Assembly (NCBI RefSeq): GCF_016545825.1
Contig: NC_052622.1
Span: forward strand, 6,515,001-6,579,000
Reading direction: 5' to 3'
DNA: 64,000 nt
DNA from: Eucalyptus grandis
Taxonomy: Eukaryota; Streptophyta; Magnoliopsida; Myrtales; Myrtaceae
Part shown: in pieces, positions 1-13,300 of the stretch
Layout of the letters: each line of letters starts with the position of its first letter
How positions within the stretch are numbered: position 1 is the first letter of the stretch
The notes under the pieces: model-generated
Seen by the model: only the letters and a program-made list of their open reading frames with translations
Databases searched by the model: none
What the model was told of the DNA's origin: nothing
Position numbers and translations under genes: made by a program

Positions 1-2153
1 ACTCACGAGATAACTAGCCTATCGGGTGAAGTCATTAAGAGATTTTAATGCAATAGACGACCACTCGACCATGCTCATCTACTGAGATCATTACGGCACA
101 GATATAAGTCAATTATAAATCAGATATAGATCGGTTCGATAGAGATGTGTGGTTAAACGTGGGTGATTCCACTAAATTACAAAATTCTCGTCGACCGGCA
201 CTAGACTGATTTTCCTATTGTTTTGGTATCTTGTGTTCGTATTTGAATCATCGATATTTTCATGATAATCGTGAGTTGCCAATGTGTCCAGTAGGTTCAT
301 TGTGGCTCAAAGAAAATCGACCACGGGTCATTTGAACTAAAAATTTCTAAAAGCTACACGGTAGCATAGGTCACGCTAAAATCGCGGCAAATAAAAATTA
401 ACCACGAATTTGAATCCGATTTCAAAAATTGAAAGTTCTGTCGTGTTATAATTTATTTTAGGAATGTCGACTCATCCTTCGAAGAATTTTCAGAGATTCC
501 GAGATTTTTACAGAAAAATCGTTTTGGACATTGCGGAAATTAATAAAAATTGAGCCGAGCATTTGAGTGTTGGGAACTTGCAGAAAATTGTTCGGGATAT
601 TTCTTCACCAAAATTGGACCTCAATTTGGGAAATTGAGTGAAGAAATTGATCCTAAAATTGGGAAATTCGAAATTAGGCAAAGGCAGCATTATTTTGGCT
701 TCAATTTGGATAAATTAGTGGATTTATTGGGCTAGAAAGTATTATAAGACATGGGATAAGGTTGAAGATAATTGGGGGGACCAAGCAATTAATTTTTTGG
801 ATTAGTTCATTGACTTTGTCTTCTCTTCTTCAAAGCTTCTTCCGCATGCCTTGACATCCCCCTCCTTCGCGCGAGCCTCACCCCTCCATGGAAGTCTTCG
901 ACTTCTACTTCATTTTCACTTCTTGGAGTCTCATCTTCTTTCTCTTCCACCGCCTGCTCGCCCACCAAGATTTGTCGCTCCCTTCTCAAGTCAAATTTTC
1001 CCAATTGAGTTCTTTTGTTGACCCCACAACCATTTGTCCATGAACCAGCCTCCCTCGGTCAACACTTCCACCCACCGAAGCCCTTGCCGAGCAGCTCCGC
1101 TTTGCTGCCACTTGGCCGTTGAGCCAACAAACGGCACCCCCTCCTCTTGCATCCAGCACCAACGATCGAGGGAGCTGCCTCTTCGTCCACGTCTTCTCCT
1201 TCCAACAGCAGCGTCCGTGTCTTCTCTCCTTCGCCTCACGAATCTAGTCAACTGAGGTTGCCACCCCCACGTCCATGCGTTGTCAGCCCACAAAGCCGAA
1301 TTCCCTAGCAGCTTTGCCTCTAACCCTACCCAATTCGCCACCTCTGTTTCCAGCAATGCGAAGCCCACGATCAGCCGAGAAAAGTCCAGCGAAGCCCATC
1401 TCCACAGTTACTTCTGGTTCAGCCCAGCAGTTTCTTTTGTTGTTTGGCCCAACAACCCAAGTGATTTCAGCTCAGCCCAGCTTCAATTCCAACTCACTTG
1501 AAGCCCAAGAAGCAAGCCCAAGCCCAAGTCTAAGCCTAGAATTTTCCGTGGGCTTGCAAGGCTTGTAGGCCCGGCCCGAGTATTCGTCGACGTCACCAAA
1601 AATTTGGATTTCAGCCACCGTCGTGCTATTTCGGTCTTCGCATTTAACAAGTGAGTTGAACTCACTAATCCTTGCTTAGTTGGTTAATTATGCTTAGGGA
1701 TTGATTAGATTAAATTAAGCATGTTTAGATGGATAGATTAGATTAGATTAGTTAATTTAATTATATGCCAATGCATATTAGGTGGTTAGTTAGTGTAATT
1801 AGCAAGTAAATAGACTCTAGTATTTATTGAACGAGTCTCGAAAATTTTTTGGGTCTGTCTCGGCTTCCAATTAGGCTATAACAAGCCTAAGTTAGATTTA
1901 TTGCATTTATTTATTTATTTCCGTAATTATTTATTTATTTATTTATTTTCCGGAAATTCAACCGGGATGTTCGGTGACCGGAATTTCGTGCTGATTGTAG
2001 TGATACTTTCTGTTTATTTAATTGAGCATTGATTTGTGAAAATTTGGTGAATTGATGATTATGTGGAGAATTTTCCCAAAACTAAGAGATGTCGGTGTTT
2101 AATGGGAAAATGAACCTGAAAGGTTGTGAGTGGACCTAGAAAACCGCCAAAGT
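1..2153 (+). mobile_element. Ty3/gypsy 5' LTR, partial
   Basis: This stretch aligns co-linearly with the LTR at 3251-8941. Position 1 matches 3341, and the shared sequence runs to about 2153, which matches about 8007. By that alignment the true LTR start lies about 90 bp left of the window. The last part of the LTR, about 930 bp including the tandem-repeat zone, is missing, and the sequence switches directly into pol remnants. A GC-richer part at about 1166-1660 is present here but deleted in the 3' copy. The small ORFs inside (for example 1034-1568) are not conserved between the two copies and are not called as genes. Confidence 0.8.
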
Positions 2154-3250
2154 AGTTGCATTATTTGATCAGACAATACAAGTGGGTCAGAATCGGTGTC
2201 GGCTCGATTGATAGACCGCTATCAAGATAGATATCGCCGAACAGGTTGTAAGTGTCAGATGTGTCAGTAAGTGGAAGTTCAATATTGCAAACCGAGATGA
2301 CTTTTACAATCACTCGAGAGTCCTAAGTGGGAATGAAAGTATATCACGGTGGAACGTTGTGTCAAGCTTGCCAAGGAATCAGAGGAGTAATGATTCCATT
2401 TGAGGTTGTGGTCGACAGGCTGACGAAGTCGGCTCACTTTATCGTGCTACGGAAGGATCTTGATTTGAATAGGCATGCAGAAGTGTATGTGCTTCAGATA
2501 ATTCGTCTACATGTAGTGCTAGTGACGGATCTATATCAAATCTAGAGCAGAAGTTTTCAATTTCAGCAGAACTTTCAAATGGTTTCTATTGAAGTTTGCA
2601 TAGTAGAGTGTGCAGAGCGCCAGTGTGTTGTGACGAAGTCAAGAAAAGAAATATCATAGGCCTAGAGTCAGTCAACAATTAGTGATTGCAGTTGCTATTA
2701 TCAGTGCCAAAGTAAAGACCGCTCAGAACCGCCATAAAAGTTGTATCATTGAGCATCAAAGGCCCTTAGAGTTCCAAGTTGGTGATTACATCTTTCTAAA
2801 GGTGTCACCAATAAGGGATACATTGTGCTTTGGAAATGAGGGAAAATTAAAACTAAGGTATGTAGGTCCCTTTGAGATTCTGAAAATAATCGAGATCATT
2901 ACGTATCATATTGCATTGCCGCCGAGGTAGGCACAAGTGCATGACGTCTTTCACGTGTCAAGGTTGAGGATGTATGAGTCTGACCTGACCCACGTGCTAA
3001 ATCTTGAAGAATTAGATGTAGACGATAGAGTGTCGTACTTGGAAAACCTTATTCAGCTTGTGAATCAGAAAGGGCAGATTTTGTGTACCAAGAATGTCCC
3101 CTTGGTCAAATTGGTCTGACAACACCATGGGATTGAAGAAGTAACCAGAGAAAGGAAGATTCGATGAGACGACGATACCCCCACCTTTTTGTGTAAGGAT
3201 TGGTAAAGGTTTAAATTTCAATAATGAAATTTTTATAAGATGGGAATAAT
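2154..3250 (+). pseudogene. Ty3/gypsy pol remnant (integrase and C-terminal end)
   Basis: Three broken reading frames resemble the end of a plant Ty3/gypsy polyprotein. 2327-2545 contains the integrase motif VDRLTKSAHF followed by a damaged catalytic-core stretch. 2682-2930 has the post-integrase blocks VGDYIFLKVSP and KLRYVGPFEIL. 2937-3119 has HDVFHVSRLR. A TAG stop separates the last two frames, and another stop at about 3118 precedes sequence resembling the family's usual tail (GIEE-type, then YPHLF at about 3176). Gag, protease, reverse transcriptase and RNase H are absent, so the copy cannot move on its own. The pol end runs directly into the 3' LTR at 3251, as in Tekay/Del-like elements; the clade is inferred. 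Confidence 0.8.
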
Positions 3251-5149
3251 TGTGACATCCTGAAAATTCAATTCTGATTTCGATTGGATAAGTTGGGCAT
3301 TTCATCAATGTGACTATAGTGTTTTTCTCAGAGATAGCCACTCACGAGATAACTAGCATATCATGTGAAGTAAATAAGATATTTTAATGCAATAGACTTG
3401 AGGATTCGATCAAGAATTGAATATTCGACCATGCTCATCTACTGAGGTCATAAGTCGATTAGAAATCAGAGATAGATTGGTTCGATAGAGATGTGTGGCT
3501 AAACATGAGTGATTCCACTAAATTACAAAATTATCGTCGACCAGCACTAAATTGATTTTCTTATTGTTTTGGTACCCTATATCCATATTTGAATCCTCGA
3601 GATTTTCACGACAATCGAGAGTCGCCAATGTGTCGAGTAGGTTCATTGTGACTTGAAGAAAATCGACCATGGGTCATTTGCACTAAAAGTTTCTGAAAGC
3701 TACACGATAGCCTAGGTCATGCTAAAATCGCGCCAAATCGAAATTAACCGCAAATTTGAACTCAATTTCAAAAATTAAAAGTTATGTCATGTCATGATCT
3801 ATTTTAGGAACCTCGACTCATCCTTCGAAGAATTTTCGGAGATTCCGAGATTTTTACGGAAAAATCATTTCGGATGTTGCGGAAATTAACTGAAATTGAG
3901 CATACCAAATTAAAGGAAATTTGGACTTCCAAGCTGAGTTTTTGAGTGTTGGGGACTTGCATAAAATTGTTCGGAATTTTTCTTCACCGAAATTGGACCT
4001 CAATTTGGGAAATTGAGTAAAGAAATTGATCCTAAAATTGGAAAATTCGAAATTAGGCAAGGGCAGCATTATTTTGGCTTCAATTTGGATAAATTGGTGA
4101 TTTATTGGGCTAGAAAGTACTATGAGACATGGGATGAGGTTGAAGATAATTAGGGGGACCAAGCAATTAATTTTTTGGATTAGTTCATTGACTTTGTATT
4201 CTCTTCTTCAAAGCTTCTTCCGCATGCCTCGACATCCCCCTCCTTCGCGCAAGCATCACCCCCCACGGAAGTCTTCGACTTCTACTTCATTTTCACTTAT
4301 TGCAGTCTCATCTTCTTTCTCTTCCACCACCTGCTTGCCCACCAAGATTTGTCGCCTCCTCCTCAAGTTAAATTTTCCTAGTTGAGTTCTTTTGTTGACC
4401 CCGCAGCCATTTGTCCACGAACCAGCCTCCCTTTGTCACGCCCCGAACCCCGAGATACGCGCACATCCCACTGCAGTCAATCAAATATGCGACATCCCAG
4501 GATATGCCACCGACCCATTCATTTATTTACGCATGCGGAAGCGAAACAAATCCCCTAACAACATTTAACTTGGGATAGAAAAGCATGCAATCAATCACAA
4601 TACCAAACACTCATTTACAAACACAAAGGGTTTAAATACAACACTGGACTGTCTACAAAATAGACCAGCTCGACAAAAGGGGAACTATCCTAAAACCAAC
4701 TAGCAGGACACGTTCTCCAATCCTTATGACTTTGCCTTTGCAACTCCTCAAGGCCAACCAAAGCTATCTAGCCGCTTCATCCACCAGGGACCTGAAATTG
4801 TAATCCCCAAACTGAGATGAGATAATGTCTCAGCAAGTTCAACCCCTTAAACCCCTATTAGAAAGAAAATACGCCCCGGGTGGCCTAGCCACATCACACA
4901 AAGATTTACCTCACATTAGTCTCCATCTGCAGGTTAGCACAATTTATATAATTCAACCACGTGCAATTATGATAACCAAATAACTGCGGCACAATCACAT
5001 CATTAGAACAATTCAACCACTTGGATCGTCTCAGCGATCAATCGACTCGGCCGATTACATGTCATTCTAGCAAATCAATCATTGCTCTCAAGCACGGCCC
5101 TATAGGAAGGTTTAACAACCAGTGGCAATCACGGCCCCACTCGGCAAAA

Positions 5150-5460
5150 TTAGAACTAGTGGCATCACGGCCCCACTCGACACAACCTTTAAAATGTGGT
5201 AGATCCCTGCCCGATGGACACGACCTCTAATAGGTGGTAATTCACAGCCCAATTAGGCGCAACCTTTATCAGGTGGCTAATCACAGCCTCACTGGGCACA
5301 ACCTTTAATAGGTGGTCAATCACGGCGTCACCGAGCACAACCTTTAATAGGTGGTCAATCATAGCCTCACTAGGCACGACCTCTAAGAGGTGGTCAATCA
5401 CGGCCTCACCGGGCACAACCTTTAATAGGTGGTCAATCACGGCCAATCTCCCATAAATTT
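5150..5460. repeat. tandem repeat of about 40 bp inside the nested LTR
   Basis: About seven to eight degenerate units carry the core CACAACCTTTAATAGGTGGT preceded by TCACGGCC-type sequence. Unit spacing is close to 40 bp (for example starts near 5318, 5357 and 5398). The reversed complement of this pattern occurs in the forward LTR at about 8000-8250, so it is an old family trait rather than a local expansion. Confidence 0.7.
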
Positions 5461-6363
5461 CCACATTATGATTTTATAAAGAATCCATATTTATCACAAT
5501 CACACTTAATTTGCCATAACCAATCATCAATTTCAAATTCTAAATGCACAGCAGCAATCGGCATCTGAGCAACCGGGGTCAAAAATAATTTTTTCATTTT
5601 TTTTAAATAATAATATTTTAATAATTTCGGATTATAATATAATATTATAATTTCCAGAATTTCGAAGCAATTAAATAATTCAAAAATAAAACCCTATTAT
5701 GTCCCATCAAGGCTTAACATTAAATAACTTCTTTTAACCTTAAATAAATACACTTTAAGTTAATTAAGCACCTTAATATAATCTACACTTAAATAAATTA
5801 AACTAACCACCTAATAACACTTAACATAAACTAAGCACACATAAAGCATCATTAACCCTCTAATCAAGGTTTAGTGAGCTAAACTCACCGGATTAGTGAG
5901 CCAAGCGGACCAAAACGACGAGGACGACCCGAGGATCGACTTTCCTCAAGGCGGGCCGAGCATCCGGGGTCGGGAAGCCGGCCAAAACGGGCCAAAATCG
6001 GGCTGCTATACCCATTTTTCTTGGTTGCTGGTTGAGGCCAACAGGGGGCTGCACGACGGCGGTTCGGGCGCGAAACTGGCAGGGATGGGCGGCAGCAGCT
6101 TAGGCAGTGGCTGGCGGCGACGAACGGCGGCAATGGAGGCTCTGGTGGACGGCAACAAACGGCGGACGGAGGGGAAGGAGCTCAGGGCTACGCGGACGAA
6201 GGCTGGAGGCGGTGGAGGCGATGCGACGATGAGCGGGCGCGATGCGCGGGCGACACGCACGAACGACGACAGCGACGAGCTTCTCCGGCGAAGCTGGCGA
6301 TGTCGAGCGGCGAAGGGGCGACGTCCAACCAGCTAGCTGGTTCGAATGGGCAGCTCCCCTCCC

Positions 6364-6388
6364 CTCTCTCTCTCTCTCTCTCTCTCTT
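6364..6388. repeat. CT microsatellite
   Basis: About twelve CT dinucleotides sit at the downstream edge of a GC-rich zone (5885-6350) of the nested LTR. Confidence 0.9.
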
Positions 6389-7999
6389 CCCAAGCTTGAA
6401 GATGAAGTGGTGGGGCCCTTCACGTTTTGGGGATTAAATCCACCCTGCCACTTGTCAAGATCTCCACCAATTGGCCACCCACCATGACATCACCCCATGA
6501 TGTCATGATCCACTAACTTATTTCCTCTACAACCTATTTCAATGGGTTCATTTTATTTTTCCGCTGGGGCATGAAACTTCGTACATTAATTTCTTTAATT
6601 CCATTCAATTCTCTTCCAATTGAATCAAATTGAAGTCCATAAAATTAATCCAATGTCACCACACTTCAATTCACATCTTCACTTGTCCATAGAATCAACT
6701 TAAGTCCCAAAAGTACGACCAAAAGCGGGCCTACTAATTTCTTGAGCCAAATTAGCTATTCTCTTATTATTTTGTTGAAAAACTCGACTTGCATGAACAA
6801 TCTTCCGAAGATGAGTCAATGATCCTAAAATGATTTATGACACACCATGACTTCCAATTTCTGAATTCGATCTCAATTCCACGGTTAATTTCACTTTGGC
6901 ACGATACTAGCGCGGCCCAACCTACTAGGTAGCCTTTAGAAATTTTCATACATTTGACATGTGGTTGATCACCTCAAGCCACAATGTACATCTTTGAAAC
7001 ATTGGTGACTTTCGGTTGTCGGGGTAATCTCAAGGTTTCTAATACGAACACAGGGTACCCAATCGACAGAAAAGTTGGTCCAGTGCCAATCGACAAGAAT
7101 TGTGCAATCTGGTGGATTCACCCACACCTGATCACATGCCTTTATCGAGTCGACCTATCTCCTATCTCTAATCGATTTTTAATTGTGCCGTAATGACCCT
7201 TGCAGATTAGCTCGGTCGAAAGATTGCTTCCTGGTCAAATTCTCGAGTTTGATGCATTAGAATTTCTTAACGGCTTCACTTGATAGACTAGTTTTTACAT
7301 GAGTGGCCGACTCAAGGAAAAGAACTATATGTGTGCCAACGAAATGCCCATCTCAATTTATTGAAAATAGAATTGGAAAATCGGGATGTCACACCCTTGG
7401 TCAACACTTCCACCCACCGAAGCCCCTGGTTGATCGAACAACTTCGCTTCACTGCCACTTGGCCATTGAGCCAACAAACGGTGCCCCCTCCTCCTGCGTC
7501 CAACACCAACTACTACAGTGAATTTCTGCTTAGTCGGTTAATTATGCTTAGGGTTAATTAGATTAAATTAAGCATATTTAGATGGATAGATTAGATTAGA
7601 TTAGTAAATTTAATTATCTGCCAATGCATGTTAGGTGATTAGTTAGTGTAAGTAGCAAGTAAATAGACTCTAGTATTTATTGAACGAGTCTCGAAAATTT
7701 TCCAGGTCTGTTTCGGCTTCCAATTAGGCTATAACGGATCTAAGTTGGATTTATTGCATTTATTTATTTATTTTTGTAATTATTTAGTTAATTATTTATT
7801 TTTTAGAAATTCAACCGGGATAACTGGTTATTGGAATTTCATGCTGATTGCAGTGATACTTTCTGTTTATTTAATTGAGCATTGATTTATGAAAATTTGG
7901 TGAATTGATGATTATGTGGAGAATTTTCCCAAAATTAAGAGATGTCGGTGTTTAATGGGAAAATGAACCTGAGAGGTTGTGAGTGGACCTAGAAAACCG

Positions 8000-8250
8000 C
8001 CAAAGTACGGCTGTGCCCTGTTGGGCCGTAATTTACCACCTGTCAGAGGTCGTGCCCATTAGGGTCGTGATTTACCACCGAATTCGGAATCGGTCGTGCC
8101 CACTAAGGCCATGATCCACCACCCGTTAAAGATCGTGCCCAATGCGGCCATGATTCACCACCTGAGAAGTCGTGCCTAATATGGCTGTGATCTGCCACCT
8201 ATTAAAAGTTGTGCCCATTGGGCCGCAATTACCACCTAAAGATAGGTTGT
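8000..8250. repeat. tandem repeat of about 40-45 bp inside the 3' LTR
   Basis: Degenerate units carry the core GTCGTGCCCATTAGGGTCGT followed by TTTACCACC-type sequence. This is the same module, in opposite orientation, as the repeats at 5150-5460. The truncated 5' LTR lacks it. Confidence 0.65.
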
Positions 8251-8946
8251 GTCCTTTGGATCGGGATTTATAGCCAAGAATTTGGTAGGTTATGCTCATT
8301 GAGCCGTGAGTAAGAATTGAGATTGAATAGTTGAAATGACCGGAGAGTGGTCCTGTTGACATGTAATCGACCGAGTCGATTGATTGTTAAGTCGATATGA
8401 TTGATTGGATGATATGATTGTCAGTATCTGTTATTTGAACTGATTTGCAGGAAGAAACTGAGGCCAAGGTAAGCCCTTTAACTTGTGTTGTGCTTAGGCA
8501 GCCCTCAGGGCATATTTTCTTTCTAATCAGGTCTTAGATGGTTAAACTTGCTGAGACATTGTCTCATTGGTTATTGCATAACCATTTTCAGGTCCCTAGA
8601 TGGCGGTCATGGAAGACCAGAAGTCTCGGAGTCTGAGAAGGTGGAGATCGAAGAATCAGCAAACGTGTCTGACTAGTGAGTCATAGGACAATTCCCATTT
8701 TGTTGAGCCAACCTTTTGTAAACAGCCTAGTTTTGTGTATAAACCTGAAGTGTTTAAAAAGGCTTGTTTTGGTTGTGAATTGTTGTCCTGCTTTTTTATG
8801 CCATTGAATTGTTGTTTGGGGATTAGTGATCTGCTTCCGCATGTGCATTTAAAAATGAATGGGTCGGCAACGCATGCAGAGACGTCGCATTTAATTGACC
8901 AAAGAGGGATGGGCACATGCCCGGAAGATCGAGGCATGACACTAAT

Positions 8947-10361
8947 GGCTGCCAGATAATATTCTTGAACAAGACGCCAAACCGACGGAAATTAATTAAT
9001 CGTTCTTGTGGTTTTCACCGAAGAGAGCGTTGGAAACCTTTGGAACAGACGAGAAGGAATCATGTTGGAACTAGAATAGCAGTATCCTCTATCTGTGCAG
9101 CTACGTTTTTTTTTTTTTTCGGTGTAGTTCCTGTCCTTGGAATTGGGAACTGTTAGAAGATACAAGTGGCCCTGTCCCAATTCATCCATGACCAATCGAA
9201 GCCAATGAAAGTTTGTTCGAGAAACTAAAGAAAAGAAAAAAATAACTTATGTTATATGATGTTTAATCATGTGTGATGTAGGAAAGTACACATAATCGCT
9301 CACTTGCCTCATCTCGAAATAATTAATGATGCTTAATCATGTGTGATGTGGGAGAAAACTACTTTTGGAAAAATTGTTATTTGGAAATGATATATTGTGT
9401 TTCAAGACACCCAGAAAATCTCTCCATCTATATGTTATTAAAACAATTACACTTTGTTTGTCGACAAGAAATCATCGCGAACGTGTGGCTCGGAAATCTC
9501 TTCCATGTTGTATGAGCCGGAATCGAGCTTCCCAACTTACTATTGCACGCGTAGCAAGACCCACTGACGAGTGTAAAGGAGCACTTTTTAAGCATTACTA
9601 AACTTACGAAGTCCTTAAGATTTCCGAGCTAACAAGATGAATAATTTTCCTCCGACCAAGACACAGAAAAATGAGCATTATCAAGGCGGTTCATCATCTC
9701 CTAAAACCAACCAGTTCCTGTTCTTACACTAAAGAGTAACAAAGGACAATAGAATGTTAATCTCTACCGCTCTGGACGCAACGGTTTTGCTTCTTTGGCT
9801 GCATTTTGATTTTAGCAGCTTTTTTTTTTTTTTTCTCTCACTCAACAACCGGTTAAACTCTCAAAGATTGCTCTTACAAAGTAATCCAACTTTTTTTTAG
9901 TTTGATTCCTTTCGTTGCAAACATATTAAACTAGTAAGTTAATTGCATCTTAAACAAACTCAGTGCATGCACGAACATGCTCGCGGTCTAGTATTGGGAC
10001 AGAATCAACCACATAAAGGTCCTCAAGTGTCTAAGTGATACACACCTTTGATGTTTGCGATTGTTCTTTGTATGTTATAGATCACTCTTATATCTTTCTA
10101 CTAATACGTAGAAAGTGTCGAATGCGTAATTGTTTTTCCTGTTATTTGACAAGAATCGTGGCAATGAGTAACTTTATTGCCCTTGTTTGCAAAAAATCTG
10201 CTTAATTAAGTAATTATGGCGTAAAATTAGATGATAAAGAATTGATTCAGATGTTACCACAATATGAGAGATGAAATCAAGGTCAAGACTTTAAAATAGA
10301 GTTCCTTCTATTCTGATGATTCTAAGTGGAAGTATTCAATGAAGCACTCTCTACACTCCTT
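8947..10361. other. intergenic region downstream of the ABCG gene
   Basis: No gene is supported. The stretch holds poly-T runs (about 9107-9119 and 9821-9835) and two similar copies of a short motif, TTAATCATGTGTGATGT, near 9261 and 9331. The small ORFs at 8917-9195 and 9365-9601 show no recognisable protein similarity. Confidence 0.6.
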
Positions 10362-13300
10362 TCATCTCCTTTGGAAGTTCAATTTTGCAATTGCGCAGGC
10401 AAATATACACGTGAAAATTAGCGGAAAGGCCAAAAGCATGATGGCTACGATGTAGAGTTGATCATAGCGATACCCATAATAATTTTCCAAGAAGGTGCTG
10501 ATCATTGTTTGTTGTCCATAAACTGTTATCTCCTTATGGATGTCTCCGTATAGCGAACTTAGCATACCTCTCAAGGACCAAGTGACTGGGCAGATCCAGT
10601 AACACCAACGCCACCAGACCGGAATTTGCTGCCAAAATGGATGATAAAACACCAATTAAGACTTGTTAAGCCACAAATAACGTTAATGATTGGGTGTTAC
10701 TTGACAGAATAGCAAAAGTTTGATGACAGACTTACGGGTCCGGTAATCAGGAACCCCGCAAACAGATTGAACATGGTGTAGGCAAAACTCCCGAACACGG
10801 CAGCCACTTGGTATGTTGGTGTCAGTGAAACAAGCATCATTCCAAAGTAGTTGAAATAGAGCAACGTACAGAACATGGTGTAGAAGTACCAAAACACTTT
10901 ATAGAACGAGACAGAGAAACCTATGGCAGGGTATGTGATCAGCACAAACAGAACCGTTTGCAAGAATATGTATGGAACTTCAATAACCACCTGCAACATA
11001 TTTGAGGGGCATAATATCATCGTTAGATTATGGAAGAACGAGAAATGTATCAGTGTAGCCGAGAGAAGACATCACAGAGGAGCACGAATTAGTGACCTGA
11101 GCAAATGAATAGGACCACGATGAGTACATTCCGGCAAATCTTTCCCTGTAGACAACGATGCATTCGGTAGCAACAAACGGCAGAACGGAATTGGCATTCC
11201 CTACCCCCAAGAATAGCACAAAGACATACATCGATCCAAGTATGTTGAAAAGATCTTGCTTGTTGTTTCTTGAAAATGAAGAATCATGTTTCAGCATCTT
11301 AGATGGTTCAAGTTTTACAAGCTCCTAATCTCAATGATTGACAAGCAACGAGAGACTAACTGGGTTGTATGAGGAACTTACATTTCCTTTTCATTTCCTT
11401 TTTGCCAAAGGAGAGCGGCACAAAAAAAGGAAGATGCGGTAATGAAAATCAGGCGCACCAGGTTGTATTCAGGGCTTCTCCAGTAGGTTAGATGTTGTTT
11501 CCATAAACATGTCTTGAACTGCTCCCATCTATTTTGCCGGAAGCCTGCAGAGAAACACATCTCTTTGGTCCCAGCCACTGGCAAACTTAGCTCTCTCACT
11601 AATTCTTTGTTCATCCTACAGTGGCCAAAACTATTTAATTAGCAGACATCATTTTTTTTTTTCCCATAGCGAGTACGAGAAGCACCATTTATTTGCACAT
11701 ATGTCATTCTCTGGTCAATACTCCAAGTTAGCATCACATAAGAGACAGAAGCATTGAATTTTGCGACCTGTGTGGTTGATGAGCACTTAATGTGTGCTTC
11801 GCATGCGCTTCACGTGCACTCTGAACATTTTACTCTTGTATGCTCACCTGCACTGATCAGATTCCTCATAAATGATGCCATAGTCTATACCAAGTTGAGA
11901 TTCTATTGAAGGACTTGTGATTTCCAGCATCCACGTAGCCGGGTTGTAATTATCCTTGATTTTTGGCACTCCAGGGATACTCTGGACAAGGGGAAATGTA
12001 GGGATTCAGTGGTCAAGCTTTCTCAATCCTTTTTTTTTTTTGCAGTGTGGAGTATAAGGCTATTCAGTAGGTTTAGTCAATTTTATATGTTTTTCTACCT
12101 TTGGGATATATCAGCTTGGTTTGCAACTCATCATAGAACCAATTCATACTTAATGACGTGCATATTTTGAGAAAGAAGTATCAATTGAATTGCTCATGCC
12201 TGAGATGTAACAATTACCTCAAAATATTCAATAAGCTTATTTGAATGCTCTCCAAGCTCTCCAGAGTATATCATTTGACCTCCTCTTTTCATCAGGATTA
12301 GCTGCAGAGTTCATCAAATGCGACATGCTTCAGTTGGGATCGTCACAGTTATTGATGTACTTTACAAACATATGTGAAGTGAGTAGTAAATAGAATTTCA
12401 TGCAATGTGCACCAAAAAGCAGTCTTCTAACCATAATTTTACAGATAGCAGAATAAACTGTTACGGGAATGAATGCGTTAGCAAGTTACCTTGTCGAAAG
12501 CCTCAAATATGTCAATGCTTGGCTGGTGAATTGTACACACAATTGTCCTCCCTGTGCAAACAATATTCTTCACGACTCGCATTACAATGGTGGCTGCTCT
12601 AGCATCGAGACCAGAAGTAGGTTCGTCCATGAAGATTATTGATGGGTTAGAAATAAGTTCCACTGCTATAGTCAGCCGTTTACGCTGTCCGAATGATATA
12701 CCGGTCACACCAGGAACACCAACTATGGCATCTTTTATGTCATCCAGCTCAATCATTTGAAGTACTGTAGCCATAAATTCCTGATTGACAACATATAATT
12801 CAGTTGCAATGCAGATTTAACTACTAATTAGTGCAAAATGTTATCACTCGATATGTGATACGAGAGACCTAATATGGTTTCTCTCTACCCGCTGGATTTG
12901 ATCAACATGAGAATATCTAGTGTGCAATTGATATGCTAAAATCTTTCCAGTTGGGCACAAGATTTAGCCGTTTGTTGGCACCTATCCTAGGAAAACTGTT
13001 GGCAAGATTTATCCAACAATTAGCAAACAAAGTGACATTTGCATCTCAAAGCGTGATGTACAAACTACTTCCTGTGATGAAAAAATCCTACCGCTCTTGT
13101 ATTTTTGTCAATGTGAGCCGGCAACCTTAACCAAGCTGAGTATGCCACTGATTCCTCAATTGTAAGCTGTGGAGAATGTATGTCGATTTGCTCACAGTAG
13201 CCAGATATTCTGGCATATGCGGCTTGAACTTTAGGATATCCCCCAACCTTTATGTCTCCTTCAATAAAACCGCCGGTTTTTCTTCCTGAAAGAACATCCA

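Larger units (their letters stand above)
4434..7393 (-). mobile_element. nested, reverse-oriented solo LTR with 5-bp TSD
   Basis: This 2,960-bp block begins TGTCACGCCC and ends GATGTCACA. It is flanked by a perfect direct repeat CCCTT (4429-4433 and 7394-7398), the usual retrotransposon target duplication. Its reverse complement matches the surrounding LTR family along its length, including the start (TGTGACATCC), the conserved ACCAGATTGCACAA-type block and the tandem-repeat zone. It is therefore a diverged relative that inserted backwards and then lost its internal region and second LTR by recombination. No coding capacity is seen; the ORFs at 5885-6487 are GC-rich LTR sequence. Confidence 0.85.
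3251..8941 (+). mobile_element. Ty3/gypsy 3' LTR, interrupted by a nested LTR
   Basis: The LTR opens with TGTGACATCC at 3251 and ends in CATGACA at 8941. Its two halves (3251-4433 and 7399-8941) are separated by a reversed LTR. Without the insertion and one target copy it is about 2.73 kb. A deletion relative to the 5' copy suggests an original LTR of about 3.2 kb, long for plants but typical of Tekay/Del-like elements. The flanks ATAAT (3246-3250) and CTAAT (8942-8946) match at 4 of 5 bases. The left side is also the pol end, so this match may be chance. Confidence 0.8.

Noticed and set aside
5150..5460. Possible CRISPR-like array
   Set aside because: Units are about 40 bp, contiguous and degenerate, with no unique spacers, and lie inside a retrotransposon LTR in a plant genome.
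5189..5464. 91-aa repeat protein with HLLKVV units
   Set aside because: Simple translation of the 40-bp tandem repeat in the nested LTR.
5896..6423. Overlapping GC-rich frames of 82-146 aa
   Set aside because: All lie in the nested LTR, on both strands, with no conserved domain.
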